Shown here: positions 24,394-32,333 of the stretch, piece after piece
Position numbering within the stretch: the first letter of the stretch is position 1
How the letters are laid out: each line of letters starts with the position of its first letter
Source of the DNA: Oscillospiraceae bacterium
Lineage (GTDB): Bacteria; Bacillota; Clostridia; Oscillospirales; Acutalibacteraceae
Direction of reading: 5' to 3'
NCBI GenBank assembly: GCA_015065965.1
Contig: SVPH01000025.1
Coordinates: 1 to 36,378, forward strand
Length of the DNA: 36,378 nt
The notes under the pieces: model-generated
Database searches by the model: none
What the model was told of the DNA's origin: nothing
The model's input: the letters and a program-made list of their open reading frames with translations, nothing else
Position numbers and translations under genes: made by a program

Positions 24394-24408
24394 ATGAGTG
24401 ACCTCCGT

Positions 24409-25014
24409 TTATTTTATGTTGAGAATTTCAATAATATTTTTGACTATATAGTCAGCGGCGGATTCAACATTTTCTTTTTGTGTAAAAAGGCAGCCGTAGG
24501 TGCCTGCGTTTTTACCTGAAAGAACATCAATTTCCCTGTCGCCTATCATAATTGTTTCGCTTTTATCAAGGTTATATGTGCTGCAAATCCACTCAACCGC
24601 ATCGGGAGCGGGTTTTGACGGGAAATTCATTGAAGAATCTACAAAAGCGGTGAAGAACTTTGCCATACCGTGTTCTTCAAGGTAATGTTGAGAGGTTTCT
24701 TTGCCTCTGTGGGTATATAAAAAGTGTTTTTTGCCGCTGTTGAAAAGAGTTTCAAGCGTTTTATATGTGTTTTCAAAAGGTAATGCGATGGGGCGGAGAT
24801 TATAATTGTGTTCATGCTGACGGAAAACTGCTTTTTCTTCTTCACTGACATCGTAATGCTCAAAGGCAGTGGCAAAAGTGATTTCAAGCAATGCCTTTGC
24901 TTCGTCATAATCTGCTTCTTTGCCGAATTCGCCAAGTGCCTTAAGAAATGCTGAAGTTATGTGAGGGTAACTGTCAAACAGCATACCGTCAAAATCCCAG
25001 ATATAATTCTGCAT
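24409..25014 (-). CDS. HAD-IA phosphatase (PGM-beta/Gph-like) with altered motif I
   Basis: A 201-residue HAD hydrolase. Motif I is WDFDGMLFDSYP: both aspartates are present, but the usual DxDGT threonine is Met. Motif II lies in FLYTHRG, motif III in SKPAPDAVEW, motif IV in IMIGDREIDVLSGKNAG. With both Asp, Lys and the motif IV acids present it should still be catalytic; a T-to-M change is uncommon. ATG at 25014 comes one base after the galE stop, with GAGGG inside the galE end; longer starts would overlap galE without support. Substrate unknown, possibly a sugar phosphate given galE. Confidence 0.87.
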   Translation of the reverse strand: MQNYIWDFDGMLFDSYPHITSAFLKALGEFGKEADYDEAKALLEITFATAFEHYDVSEEEKAVFRQHEHNYNLRPIALPFENTYKTLETLFNSGKKHFLYTHRGKETSQHYLEEHGMAKFFTAFVDSSMNFPSKPAPDAVEWICSTYNLDKSETIMIGDREIDVLSGKNAGTYGCLFTQKENVESAADYIVKNIIEILNIK

Positions 25015-25015
25015 A

Positions 25016-26032
25016 TCAGCCCTCGTATCCGTTGGGATTCTGTGACTGCCAGCGCCATGAATCCTCGCACATTTCGTCAATTCCTCTTGTTGCAACCCAA
25101 CCGAGTTCTTCCTTAGCCTTTGAGGGATCGGAATAGCATGTTGCGATATCGCCGGGTCTGCGGGGAGCGATGACATAATTTATGGGCTTGCCGCAGGCTT
25201 TTTCAAATGCTTTTACAACATCAAGCACGCTGTAGCCGTTACCTGTGCCGAGATTATAGGTGTAGCAGCCTTTTTCACCGAGAACTTTTTCAACTGCTTT
25301 GATGTGGCCGAGAGCAAGGTCAACAACATGGATGTAATCGCGTACGCCCGTGCCGTCAGGAGTGGGATAATCGTTGCCGTTAACATTGAGGTGGTCAAGT
25401 TTACCGATGGCAACCTGCGTGATATAGGGTACAAGGTTGTTGGGGATGCCGTTGGGATCTTCGCCGATTCTGCCGCTCTTGTGTGCGCCGATGGGGTTGA
25501 AATAGCGCAAAAGGCAGGCGCTCCATTCGCTGTCAGCAGCGCAGGTGTCTTTAAGAACTCTTTCAATATAGAGTTTGGTTGTGCCGTAAGGGTTGGTTGT
25601 TTTACCCTCAGGCATATCTTCTTTGAGGGGAGAGGGATTTTCGCTGCCGTAAACTGTTGCGGATGAACTGAATACAATTTTTTTGCATCCTGCTGCAGCC
25701 ATTGCTTCGCAGAGAATAATTGTTCCGCCGATGTTGTTATCGTAATATTTAAGAGGTTCGCTGATGCTTTCAGGTACGCATTTAAGACCTGCGAAGTGAA
25801 TAACAGCGTCTATTTTGTTTTCTGCAAAGATTTTATCAAGACCTTCGCGGTCGCGGATATCGCATTCATAGAACTTAACATCCTTGCCTGTAATTTCTTT
25901 TATGCGTTTTACACTTTCACTCTTGCTGTTGCAGAGATTATCAAGTATAATGGTATCATAACCTGCATTGAGAAGTTCAACGCATGTGTGTGAGCCGATG
26001 AATCCGGCACCGCCTGTAACAAGAATTGACAT
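25016..26032 (-). CDS. galE: UDP-glucose 4-epimerase
   Basis: A 338-residue NAD-dependent short-chain dehydrogenase interconverting UDP-galactose and UDP-glucose (possibly the GlcNAc forms). N-terminal [17 protein letters not shown] (NAD loop), FSSSATVYG (catalytic Ser), [12 protein letters not shown] (catalytic Tyr and Lys), [19 protein letters not shown] and [17 protein letters not shown] are all standard. ATG at 26032 follows GGAGG. It leads a tight galE-HAD-ACT-UPF0210 run with gaps of 1, 15 and 11 bases. Confidence 0.96.
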   Translation of the reverse strand: MSILVTGGAGFIGSHTCVELLNAGYDTIILDNLCNSKSESVKRIKEITGKDVKFYECDIRDREGLDKIFAENKIDAVIHFAGLKCVPESISEPLKYYDNNIGGTIILCEAMAAAGCKKIVFSSSATVYGSENPSPLKEDMPEGKTTNPYGTTKLYIERVLKDTCAADSEWSACLLRYFNPIGAHKSGRIGEDPNGIPNNLVPYITQVAIGKLDHLNVNGNDYPTPDGTGVRDYIHVVDLALGHIKAVEKVLGEKGCYTYNLGTGNGYSVLDVVKAFEKACGKPINYVIAPRRPGDIATCYSDPSKAKEELGWVATRGIDEMCEDSWRWQSQNPNGYEG

Positions 26033-26070
26033 TGCAACATTCCTCCAGTATAATTTTGATACACATTCTA

Positions 26071-26099
26071 ATTATAATTGTATTTTATTTAAAAATCAA
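26071..26099 (-). promoter_or_regulatory. Sigma-A type promoter for galE
   Basis: Minus strand: TTGATT (26094-26099), spacer 17, TATAAT (26071-26076), giving a leader of about 30 bases before the galE ATG. Confidence 0.6.
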
Positions 26100-26139
26100 C
26101 GGAAGTCTAAACAATATTTTCGTAAAAGGTTGTGTTTTT

Positions 26140-26799
26140 TTGTTAAGTTATGAGAATTTGAAGAAAGATGATGAAATAATCAGTTATATCAAAGCCGCCA
26201 ACGATGTTCTCGGAGTTATCGGCTACACGGAGCACGGCCTTGCTCATGTTGTAAAAACAGGCACGGATGCAAGCCGTATTCTTGAAACGCTCGGTTACGG
26301 CGAAAGGGAATGCGAACTTGCAAAAATTGCAGGGTTACTCCATGATATCGGCAACGCTGTTAACAGAAGCGGACATGCTCAAAGCGGTGCATACCTTGCT
26401 TTTGAATTGCTCAGGGCAAGGAACTTTCCGCCCGAGGAAGTTATCGCTGTTACAACCGCAATCGGGCACCATGACGAAAAAACCGCTGCGCCCGTAACTC
26501 CGCTTGCCGCCGCTCTTATTATTGCAGATAAAAGTGATGTACGAACATCAAGAGTGCGCAATAAAAATACGGTTTTTACCGATATTCATGACAGGGTCAA
26601 CTATGCTGTTTTTGACTCGGATATATTTGTCAGCAAGGAAGACAAACTGATAAAACTGACTCTTAAAATTGATACTCTTGTATGCCCTGTTATGGAATAT
26701 TTTGAAATATTTCTTGAAAGAATGGTGCTTTGTAAAAAATCCGCAGCATTCCTTGGGTGCGATTTTGAATTGATAATTAATGATACGAGGTTGCTGTGA
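26140..26799 (+). CDS. HD-domain phosphohydrolase
   Basis: About 219 residues. The HD metal-binding signature is present: HGLAHV, GLLHDIGNAV (the HD), GHAQSGAYLA, IGHHDEK and IIADKSDVR. HD proteins hydrolyse phosphate esters of nucleotides or other metabolites; the layout recalls the PDEase/YqeK-type single-domain members. The start is uncertain: no ATG lies in the right place, a TTG at 26140 follows AAAAGG by nine bases, and an upstream frame to 26026 runs over the galE promoter. It overlaps rsmA by one base (TGATG). Confidence 0.8.
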   Translation: MLSYENLKKDDEIISYIKAANDVLGVIGYTEHGLAHVVKTGTDASRILETLGYGERECELAKIAGLLHDIGNAVNRSGHAQSGAYLAFELLRARNFPPEEVIAVTTAIGHHDEKTAAPVTPLAAALIIADKSDVRTSRVRNKNTVFTDIHDRVNYAVFDSDIFVSKEDKLIKLTLKIDTLVCPVMEYFEIFLERMVLCKKSAAFLGCDFELIINDTRLL

Positions 26800-27668
26800 T
26801 GTATAATCTGACAGATGTAGGAACAATAAAAGAAATTCTCACAAGGCACGGTTTCCATTTTTCAAAAGCCCTTGGTCAGAATTTTATAATCAACCCGTCG
26901 GTATGCCCGAGAATGGCAGAGGAAAGCGGAATTGACGAGAACTGCGGGGTTATTGAAATCGGTGCAGGCATAGGTGTTCTTACTGCAGAACTTGCAAAGA
27001 GAGCAAAGAAGGTTGTCTGCGTTGAACTTGATACAAAACTTCTGCCTATTCTTGATGAAACGCTTGCAGATTTTGATAACATAGAAATTATCAATCAGGA
27101 TGTTCTCAAAACAGACCTTGCCGCTCTCATAAAAGAAAAATTTGACGGTATGCCCGTTTATGTTTGCGCAAACCTGCCTTATTACATAACTTCCCCCGTC
27201 ATCATGGCCTTGCTTGAAAGCAGGCTTCCGATTGAGGCGGTTACCGTTATGGTGCAAAAGGAAGCGGCGCAGAGGCTATGTGCTAAGGTTGGCAGCAGGC
27301 TTTCGGGTGCGGTTACGGTTGCGGTTGACTATTATGCAAAGGCGCAGAAACTTTTTGATGTTTCGGCAGGTTCGTTCATGCCTGCACCGAAAGTTGACAG
27401 TTGTGTTATCCGTATGGATATCCGCAAAGAGCCTGAAATTGAGGTTTCGGATGAAACGCTGTTCTTTAAAATGGTTCATGCAGCGTTCGGTCAGCGCAGA
27501 AAAACTGCAGCCAATTCAATCAGTGCAGGCTCCGGTATACCGAAAGATGTTGTCATAAAGGCTATTGAAGAATGCGGTTTTCATCCTGCCGTGAGAGCAG
27601 AGGGCTTAACCATGCAGGAATTGGCGCTTCTGAGTGAAAAAATAGGAGATTTGCTGAAAATCCGTTGA
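26799..27668 (+). CDS. rsmA: 16S rRNA (adenine(1518)-N6/adenine(1519)-N6)-dimethyltransferase
   Basis: KsgA/RsmA, which dimethylates two adjacent adenines at the 3' end of 16S rRNA as a late checkpoint of 30S assembly; loss gives kasugamycin resistance. 289 residues. Motifs: KALGQNFIINPSVC, VIEIGAGIGVLTAELAK (SAM motif I), VCVELDTKL, NQDVLK, and catalytic NLPYYITSPVI (motif IV), then FGQRRKT. ATG at 26799 shares a base with the stop of the HD gene; a GTG three bases earlier is an alternative. Confidence 0.97.
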   Translation: MYNLTDVGTIKEILTRHGFHFSKALGQNFIINPSVCPRMAEESGIDENCGVIEIGAGIGVLTAELAKRAKKVVCVELDTKLLPILDETLADFDNIEIINQDVLKTDLAALIKEKFDGMPVYVCANLPYYITSPVIMALLESRLPIEAVTVMVQKEAAQRLCAKVGSRLSGAVTVAVDYYAKAQKLFDVSAGSFMPAPKVDSCVIRMDIRKEPEIEVSDETLFFKMVHAAFGQRRKTAANSISAGSGIPKDVVIKAIEECGFHPAVRAEGLTMQELALLSEKIGDLLKIR

Positions 27669-27674
27669 TTTTTC

Positions 27675-27703
27675 TTGACAAAAAATTTGCTATAGGTTAA
27701 TAT
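27675..27703 (+). promoter_or_regulatory. Sigma-A type promoter of the lysine-riboswitch transcript
   Basis: TTGACA (27675-27680), spacer 17, TAATAT (27698-27703), transcript start expected near 27710, 12 bases before the riboswitch P1 helix. It lies just after the rsmA stop. Confidence 0.75.
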
Positions 27704-27721
27704 CAAAGAGTAAATAAAAGC

Positions 27722-27883
27722 AATGATAGAGGTGCGAAAACCAAGAGTAACTCATTTCTCAACGGGTATTCGGAACGAGTGAAAGGGGTTTTTGCCGAAG
27801 TTTATGCCTTGCCCGAAAAGGCATTTGCTGGGCTGATGCAGAATATGCAGCAGACTGTCACGGTTTTGTGGAGCGCTATCTGA
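27722..27883 (+). ncRNA. Lysine riboswitch (L box) aptamer
   Basis: The conserved core of the L box reads in order: P1 5' strand GATAG (27725-27729) with AGGTGCG, then AAGAGTA, GAAAGGGG (27781-27788), GCCGAAG (27794-27800), a P4 hairpin closed by ATGCCTT/AAGGCAT, GCTGGG (27827-27832), CTGTCACGG and finally GGAGCGCTATC, whose CTATC (27876-27880) closes P1. The five-helix junction layout and consensus bases match well. It is followed by a terminator and an NhaC-family gene, so lysine should shut off transcription of a transporter. Confidence 0.95.
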
Positions 27884-27913
27884 AAATATCTTTGATATAA
27901 TTTTTGGATTTAT

Positions 27914-27949
27914 GCTTCGATATGCAACCGTGTGTATCGAGGCTTTTTT
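27914..27949 (+). terminator. Riboswitch-controlled terminator
   Basis: Stem GCTTCGATA (27914-27922) with TATCGAGGC (27935-27943), one G-U pair, then six T. The loop contains AACCGTG (27926-27932), complementary to CACGGTT (27859-27865) inside the aptamer's P5 arm, which offers a competing antiterminator pairing. Confidence 0.85.
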
Positions 27950-27976
27950 ATTTCATTATTTTATGGAGGTAGAAAA

Positions 27977-29761
27977 ATGACACGCAAAAGAAAATTTTTG
28001 GCACTCATTATGGCGATTGCTGTAATCGGTTCTCTCTTCTGCACGTTTGGTTTTGCAGTTGAAGAAGCAACCGCTGCTGAAGTTGCTGCAAATGTTGTTT
28101 CGGTTGACATTGACGGCGAAATTACGGAATATGACCTTAATGACGGCGACAGTGCGCACGCATATGTTGATTCCTATGCAGACAATCTTACCAACGACCC
28201 CGATTTCAAAACAAACATAGCATCAGCAATTGCTAAGGTTCGTGAGAGCATAAGTAAATATGCGACATTCTGGGCACTTGTTCCTCCCGTTGTTGCAATT
28301 CTTCTGGCTCTTATTACAAAAGAGGTTTATTCATCTCTTATCATCGGTATTATTGCCGGCGGCTTTATTTATGCAGGTGGCAATTTTGAAGCCGCAGTAA
28401 ACCACATTCTGTTTGATGGCTTTGTATCAAGCCTTTCAGACAGTTATAACATGGGTATCATCGTGTTCCTTGTTCTTCTCGGAGCACTCGTTTCAATGAT
28501 GAACAAGGCTGGTGGCTCGGCTGCGTTCGGCAGATGGGCTTCAAAACACATCAAGTCAAGAGTCGGCGCTCAACTTGCAACCATTCTTCTTGGATGCCTT
28601 ATCTTTATCGATGACTATTTCAACTGCCTTACAGTCGGCTCGGTTATGAGACCTGTTTGTGATGAAAAGAAAGTTTCAAGGGCAAAACTTGCTTATCTTA
28701 TTGATGCTACAGCAGCGCCTGTCTGCATTATTGCTCCCATTTCATCATGGGCAGCGGCAGTTGCAGGTTTTGCAAAGGGTGCAGGCGCAGAAAGCGGTAT
28801 CAGCCTTTTCATCAGTGCAATCCCTTATAATTTCTACGCTCTTTTCACCATCCTCATGATGGTTGCTATTGCGCTTATGAAGTTTGATTACGGCCCGATG
28901 AAACTTCACGAAAAGAATGCTCTTGAAAAAGGCGATCTTTTTACAACAGGCGATCGTGTATCAAGTGAAGATGTTGAGGCTAACCCCAAGGGCAAGGTTA
29001 TTGACCTTATCATACCCGTTATCGTACTTATCATTGCTTGCGTATTCGGTATGATTTATTCAGGCGGATTCTTCAGCGGTGAAAACTTTATTGATGCGTT
29101 CTCAAATTCCGATGCTTCGGTTGGTCTTGTAATCGGTTCGGCAATCGCTTTTGTGTTCACTGTTGCATATCTTCTTATCAGAAGAGTTATTAGTTTCAAG
29201 GATGCTATGGGTTCACTTCCCGATGGTTTCAAGGCAATGGTTCCTGCGATCCTTATTCTTACATGTGCATGGACTCTTAAGGCTATGACAGACAGCCTTG
29301 GCGCTAAGATCTTTATTTCACAACTTGTTGAGGGCAGTGCAGGAGCATTTAAGATGCTTCTTCCCGCAATTATCTTCCTTATTGCTATTGGTCTTTCGTT
29401 TGCAACAGGTACATCATGGGGTACTTTCGGTATTCTTATTCCCATTGTTCTCAGCGTATTCCCCACAAGCGATCCTCTTATGATTGTTTCAATCTCCGCT
29501 TGTATGGCAGGCGCTGTTTGCGGCGACCACTGCTCACCCATTTCCGACACAACAATTATGGCATCGGCAGGCGCACAGAGCAACCATATCAACCACGTTT
29601 CAACCCAGTTGCCTTATGCAATGACAGTTGCTGTTATCTCATTCATAACCTATATAATAGCAGGTTTTGTTCAGAACGCGTTCATCGTTCTTCCCATCGG
29701 TGCTGCAATTACAATCGGTACTCTCTTTGTTCTTAAGGCTCTTACAAAATCAAAGACATAA
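27977..29761 (+). CDS. NhaC-family transporter under lysine riboswitch; probable lysine permease
   Basis: A 594-residue membrane protein. Residues 7-27 form a signal-like hydrophobic segment, residues 28-95 an acidic extracytoplasmic stretch, and from about 98 on there are 11 or more membrane helices. NhaC-superfamily signatures are FIDDYFNCLTVGSVMRPVCD and CGDHCSPISDTTIMASAGAQ with a following NHINHVSTQLPYA. By homology alone it would be called an Na+/H+ antiporter. A lysine riboswitch directly upstream argues that it carries lysine; NhaC-superfamily lysine transporters (LysW) were proposed from L-box comparisons, to my memory. ATG at 27977 follows GGAGGT; the frame to 27932 would lie in the terminator. 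Substrate is inference. Confidence 0.88.
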   Translation: MTRKRKFLALIMAIAVIGSLFCTFGFAVEEATAAEVAANVVSVDIDGEITEYDLNDGDSAHAYVDSYADNLTNDPDFKTNIASAIAKVRESISKYATFWALVPPVVAILLALITKEVYSSLIIGIIAGGFIYAGGNFEAAVNHILFDGFVSSLSDSYNMGIIVFLVLLGALVSMMNKAGGSAAFGRWASKHIKSRVGAQLATILLGCLIFIDDYFNCLTVGSVMRPVCDEKKVSRAKLAYLIDATAAPVCIIAPISSWAAAVAGFAKGAGAESGISLFISAIPYNFYALFTILMMVAIALMKFDYGPMKLHEKNALEKGDLFTTGDRVSSEDVEANPKGKVIDLIIPVIVLIIACVFGMIYSGGFFSGENFIDAFSNSDASVGLVIGSAIAFVFTVAYLLIRRVISFKDAMGSLPDGFKAMVPAILILTCAWTLKAMTDSLGAKIFISQLVEGSAGAFKMLLPAIIFLIAIGLSFATGTSWGTFGILIPIVLSVFPTSDPLMIVSISACMAGAVCGDHCSPISDTTIMASAGAQSNHINHVSTQLPYAMTVAVISFITYIIAGFVQNAFIVLPIGAAITIGTLFVLKALTKSKT

Positions 29762-29782
29762 AAATTGCAAATCAATAACATA

Positions 29783-29826
29783 AAAACTCCGCCTGACGCT
29801 GTTAAATGTGTCAGGCGGAGTTTTTG
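29783..29826 (+). terminator. Strong terminator of the transporter gene
   Basis: About 13-14 bp stem, AAACTCCGCCTGA with TCAGGCGGAGTTT (29784-29796 and 29811-29823), followed by TTTTT. Since the A-rich start pairs with the T run it could act in both directions. Confidence 0.9.
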
Positions 29827-30059
29827 TATAAAACAAACTGGTTGTTGTGAAAACAACCTAATATACAACTGTAAATTTGTGCAAAAGGTAGAAAAATGAA
29901 AAAAGCAAAAAAAAATTCGGCATATTTTGACTTTTTTGTCATATATATAGTGAGTTTATTTGCATAAAAAACTAAAATGGTTAAAGTTGTGCAACAAAAA
30001 ACCACTTAATGTATGTGGGCTGCTGCTTAGAACGCAAATCAAAAAGGAGGATAACGGTT
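29827..30059 (+). other. AT-rich intergenic stretch with a hairpin and one tiny reading frame
   Basis: It holds a perfect hairpin GGTTGTT (29840-29846) with AACAACC (29852-29858), then a 23-codon reading frame (listed separately), then the AAAAAGGAGG of the next gene. The AT content is clearly higher than in the flanking genes. No confident promoter could be placed, although TTGACT at about 29927-29932 could serve as a -35. Confidence 0.5.
29896..29967 (+). CDS. Possible 23-residue membrane peptide
   Basis: ATG at 29896, six bases after AAAAGGT, reads a basic start (MKKAKKN) followed by a hydrophobic run (YFDFFVIYIVSLFA) and stops at 29965-29967. The basic-then-hydrophobic layout is that of small membrane peptides, including type I toxins, but so short a frame in AT-rich DNA can arise by chance. 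No antisense RNA promoter was identified. Confidence 0.25.
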   Translation: MKKAKKNSAYFDFFVIYIVSLFA

Positions 30060-30695
30060 ATGAACAAAATAGGTGTTGGAGTTGCAGTTTTTCTTGCCTT
30101 TTTAATGGCTTATTGTATTGTTAAAATGATAAGGGCAGATAAATTTAAGTTATATGATTTTATATTTACTGTTGCGTTTGGTATTTTGTCAATTATTATT
30201 ACTCCAGGTATTTATAAGGTGCTTGGACTTGATGATAGTGAAGGTGGTGAAATAACCACACAAGTTACAACAACACAAACAGATATTGATTATATTACCA
30301 CTTTACCGATTGAAATTACAATTTCGACAACAGAGCCAACTACCGAAGAAACAACTAAACCTGTTGTTTCTTTCCGTGATAATAAATTTGAGCAAACTTT
30401 TACATATTCTGAACAAGAGTATGTATATGAGTTTGTTGCTCCTGTTACGGGAAAATACCGTTTTGATTTTGAAACGAGTGATTATGAATGCAACTACAGA
30501 GTTTATTTATATGACAGCAAGAACCAGGAGTTGTTCAGTTCAATTTTCAGCAGCAAAGGCGAAACACGGGAACTAAATGAAGGGCAGACATATAAATTAG
30601 TTGTAATGCAATACCATGGTTTCCCCACGTTTACAATAAAAGTTGGAGTACCATCAAATAAAATGTTAATAGATTTACAAGACGAAAGGAAGTAA
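30060..30695 (+). CDS. Membrane-anchored protein with one beta-rich (PPC-like) domain
   Basis: A 211-residue protein: membrane helices at about 5-22 and 33-50, a Thr/Glu-rich linker at 64-100 typical of surface spacers, then a domain of about 90 residues (108-198) with alternating strands and the motif EYVYEFVAPVTGKYRFDF then GQTYKLVVMQYHGFPTFTI. This resembles the bacterial pre-peptidase C-terminal (PPC) fold, a carbohydrate- or protein-binding beta sandwich, though I cannot confirm it. The next gene carries three more copies. ATG at 30060 follows AAAAAGGAGG. Codons (tta, ata) are more AT-rich than in the neighbours. Function unknown. Confidence 0.8.
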   Translation: MNKIGVGVAVFLAFLMAYCIVKMIRADKFKLYDFIFTVAFGILSIIITPGIYKVLGLDDSEGGEITTQVTTTQTDIDYITTLPIEITISTTEPTTEETTKPVVSFRDNKFEQTFTYSEQEYVYEFVAPVTGKYRFDFETSDYECNYRVYLYDSKNQELFSSIFSSKGETRELNEGQTYKLVVMQYHGFPTFTIKVGVPSNKMLIDLQDERK

Positions 30696-30700
30696 GTGTT

Positions 30701-31798
30701 ATGAAAAAATTAATTGCATTTTTATTGGCGTTGATGGTTGCGTTTTTATGTGGCGGCTGCGATGATTCAACAGATTATGAAGGAACAGATGCTCCCAATA
30801 CGGAAGAAACCTCAAGCGAGGAATATGAAACCGACTCCGACGGCACAGGAGAAGTGGTTAGTTTAGGCCCATCAATTGATGTGACAGAGCCGGCAACAAC
30901 TGAATTTTATGAAAAAATAGCAGATAATCCGTTTAAGGTTGAACTTGAATATTATGATGATCAGCACATTCTTTATTATGTAGCACCGGTAAAGGGAACA
31001 TACCGTTTTGATTTAGGTATTTCGGACGTGACTTACAAATACGAAATTGAAATTCGCGATCATCAAAACAGAATGCTTAAGAAAGAATATTCAGACTGCT
31101 ACACAAACGGAATAAATGTTGATTTTGAAAAAGATAATCGGTATACAATATATATCCGCCAAAAACAGGGTTTCCCTGTTTGCACAATTAAAATTGGAAT
31201 TCCCAACGATGTTGAAACCGTAGAGGGTAATAAAATAGTAAAAAAAATCGATTTTATCGGTCAAACGGACTATTATGAATATACAGCGCCTATCAGCGGT
31301 AATTACTGGTTTCAGTTTGATACAAACAATGTTGAATACAACTATAAAGTTGAAATTCACAGCAGTATAAATGAAAGGATTATGGATGAGGCATACAATA
31401 ACTACGGCAACGGAAAAAATGTATATCTGAACAAGGGTGAAACATATACAATTAAGGTCTATTATTATAACGGATTGCCGGAATATGACATAACAATTTT
31501 CAGGCCGGATCCGGAATACTTTGTTGAAGGTGATGTATTTTCGGGCTCTGTTTATTTCCCCGGGCAAAGTAATACATATTATTATACTGCAGGCTGGACA
31601 GGTGAGCATACAGTTTCTATGGTAACATCAAATCATTCGGCAAGTTGCAATACTATATTGAAAACCGAGAAAAATGATACTGTATTGAACGAAAGCGGAG
31701 AGTTTGAAAAAACTGTCTATATGAACAGCGGTGAAACATATACCTTTATTATAAATCAAAGAGAAAGTTTTCTCGATTATACTGTATATATCAGGTGA
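30701..31798 (+). CDS. Lipoprotein-like surface protein with three PPC-like repeats
   Basis: A 365-residue exported protein. The signal peptide ends LCGGC (Cys 20), a somewhat unusual lipobox. An acidic Ser/Thr/Glu linker occupies 21-70, then three homologous domains at about 76-169, 177-268 and 277-365. Each has a strand ending in Tyr-Tyr, then APVKG or APISG followed by YRF/YWF, a central variable part, and a GETYTI/KDNRYTI strand near the end; the third is the most diverged. The same domain is single in the protein encoded 5 bases upstream, so the pair looks like a two-component surface complex made by duplication. No enzyme motif is visible. Ligand unknown. Confidence 0.82.
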   Translation: MKKLIAFLLALMVAFLCGGCDDSTDYEGTDAPNTEETSSEEYETDSDGTGEVVSLGPSIDVTEPATTEFYEKIADNPFKVELEYYDDQHILYYVAPVKGTYRFDLGISDVTYKYEIEIRDHQNRMLKKEYSDCYTNGINVDFEKDNRYTIYIRQKQGFPVCTIKIGIPNDVETVEGNKIVKKIDFIGQTDYYEYTAPISGNYWFQFDTNNVEYNYKVEIHSSINERIMDEAYNNYGNGKNVYLNKGETYTIKVYYYNGLPEYDITIFRPDPEYFVEGDVFSGSVYFPGQSNTYYYTAGWTGEHTVSMVTSNHSASCNTILKTEKNDTVLNESGEFEKTVYMNSGETYTFIINQRESFLDYTVYIR

Positions 31799-31821
31799 GT
31801 CAAAGTCAATACAGACTGTAA

Positions 31822-31868
31822 CTAAACAGCCCCAAATTGTGCAGACAGCACAATTTGGGGCTGTTTAG
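31822..31868. terminator. 21-bp perfect inverted repeat, bidirectional terminator
   Basis: Arms 31822-31842 and 31848-31868 pair without mismatch around a 5-base loop. It is the longest perfect stem in the window. A proper T run is missing on both sides (short T stretches lie within the arms), yet its place between two convergent genes fits termination. Confidence 0.7.
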
Positions 31869-31892
31869 AAAATTTGAACAAGAAATTATTTA

Positions 31893-32333
31893 TTACTGCT
31901 GTTTGTTGGCTGCGTTTGAGGGGCTCAGTCTGTTTAAGAATATGTTGGAAATAATTGCGAGAACCAGCATAAGAACAGTTACGGCGATAGGTGAATCAAT
32001 GCCGTAGAAAGGTGCGCAAACAAGTTCAAAAAGAACATCAAAAATTTCTGTTGCGCCAAGTGCGTTGGTCATTAATGTGATAACGGCAACTGCAAGGCCT
32101 GCGGTTGAATAAATGCTGACTATTCTTATCCAGAGGGATTCGCCGAGTTTGAAAGCAACCGCAACCGAAGCAATTACAAGCACAGCGTAGCCCGAGGCGG
32201 CAAGTATTTCAGCCGCATTTGGTATTGTTTCAAGAATTTCGGGCACGAGTTTAACGAGTTTCCATAAATAGGGTGCTCCGAGAAGGAGACCGCAGATAAC
32301 ATAAAAAGTAAGTTTAATATTTTTTTTATCCAT
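31893..32333 (-). CDS. Four-helix membrane protein, unknown function
   Basis: A 146-residue protein with about four hydrophobic segments (near residues 9-25, 42-65, 73-95 and 110-136) and a short polar C-terminus. ATG at 32333 overlaps the stop of the TSCPD gene by 8 bases, so it is translationally coupled to it; a longer frame would lie wholly over the TSCPD gene. I recognise no family motif. Confidence 0.7.
   Translation of the reverse strand: MDKKNIKLTFYVICGLLLGAPYLWKLVKLVPEILETIPNAAEILAASGYAVLVIASVAVAFKLGESLWIRIVSIYSTAGLAVAVITLMTNALGATEIFDVLFELVCAPFYGIDSPIAVTVLMLVLAIISNIFLNRLSPSNAANKQQ

Noticed and set aside
26026-26139. Longer N-terminus for the HD protein
   Set aside because: It would cross the galE promoter and its sequence is an AT-rich hydrophobic run unlike HD-family starts; no ribosome site.
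29840-29858. Extra terminator for the transporter gene
   Set aside because: A 7-bp hairpin is present, but it is followed by mixed sequence rather than a T run, and the strong terminator lies just upstream.
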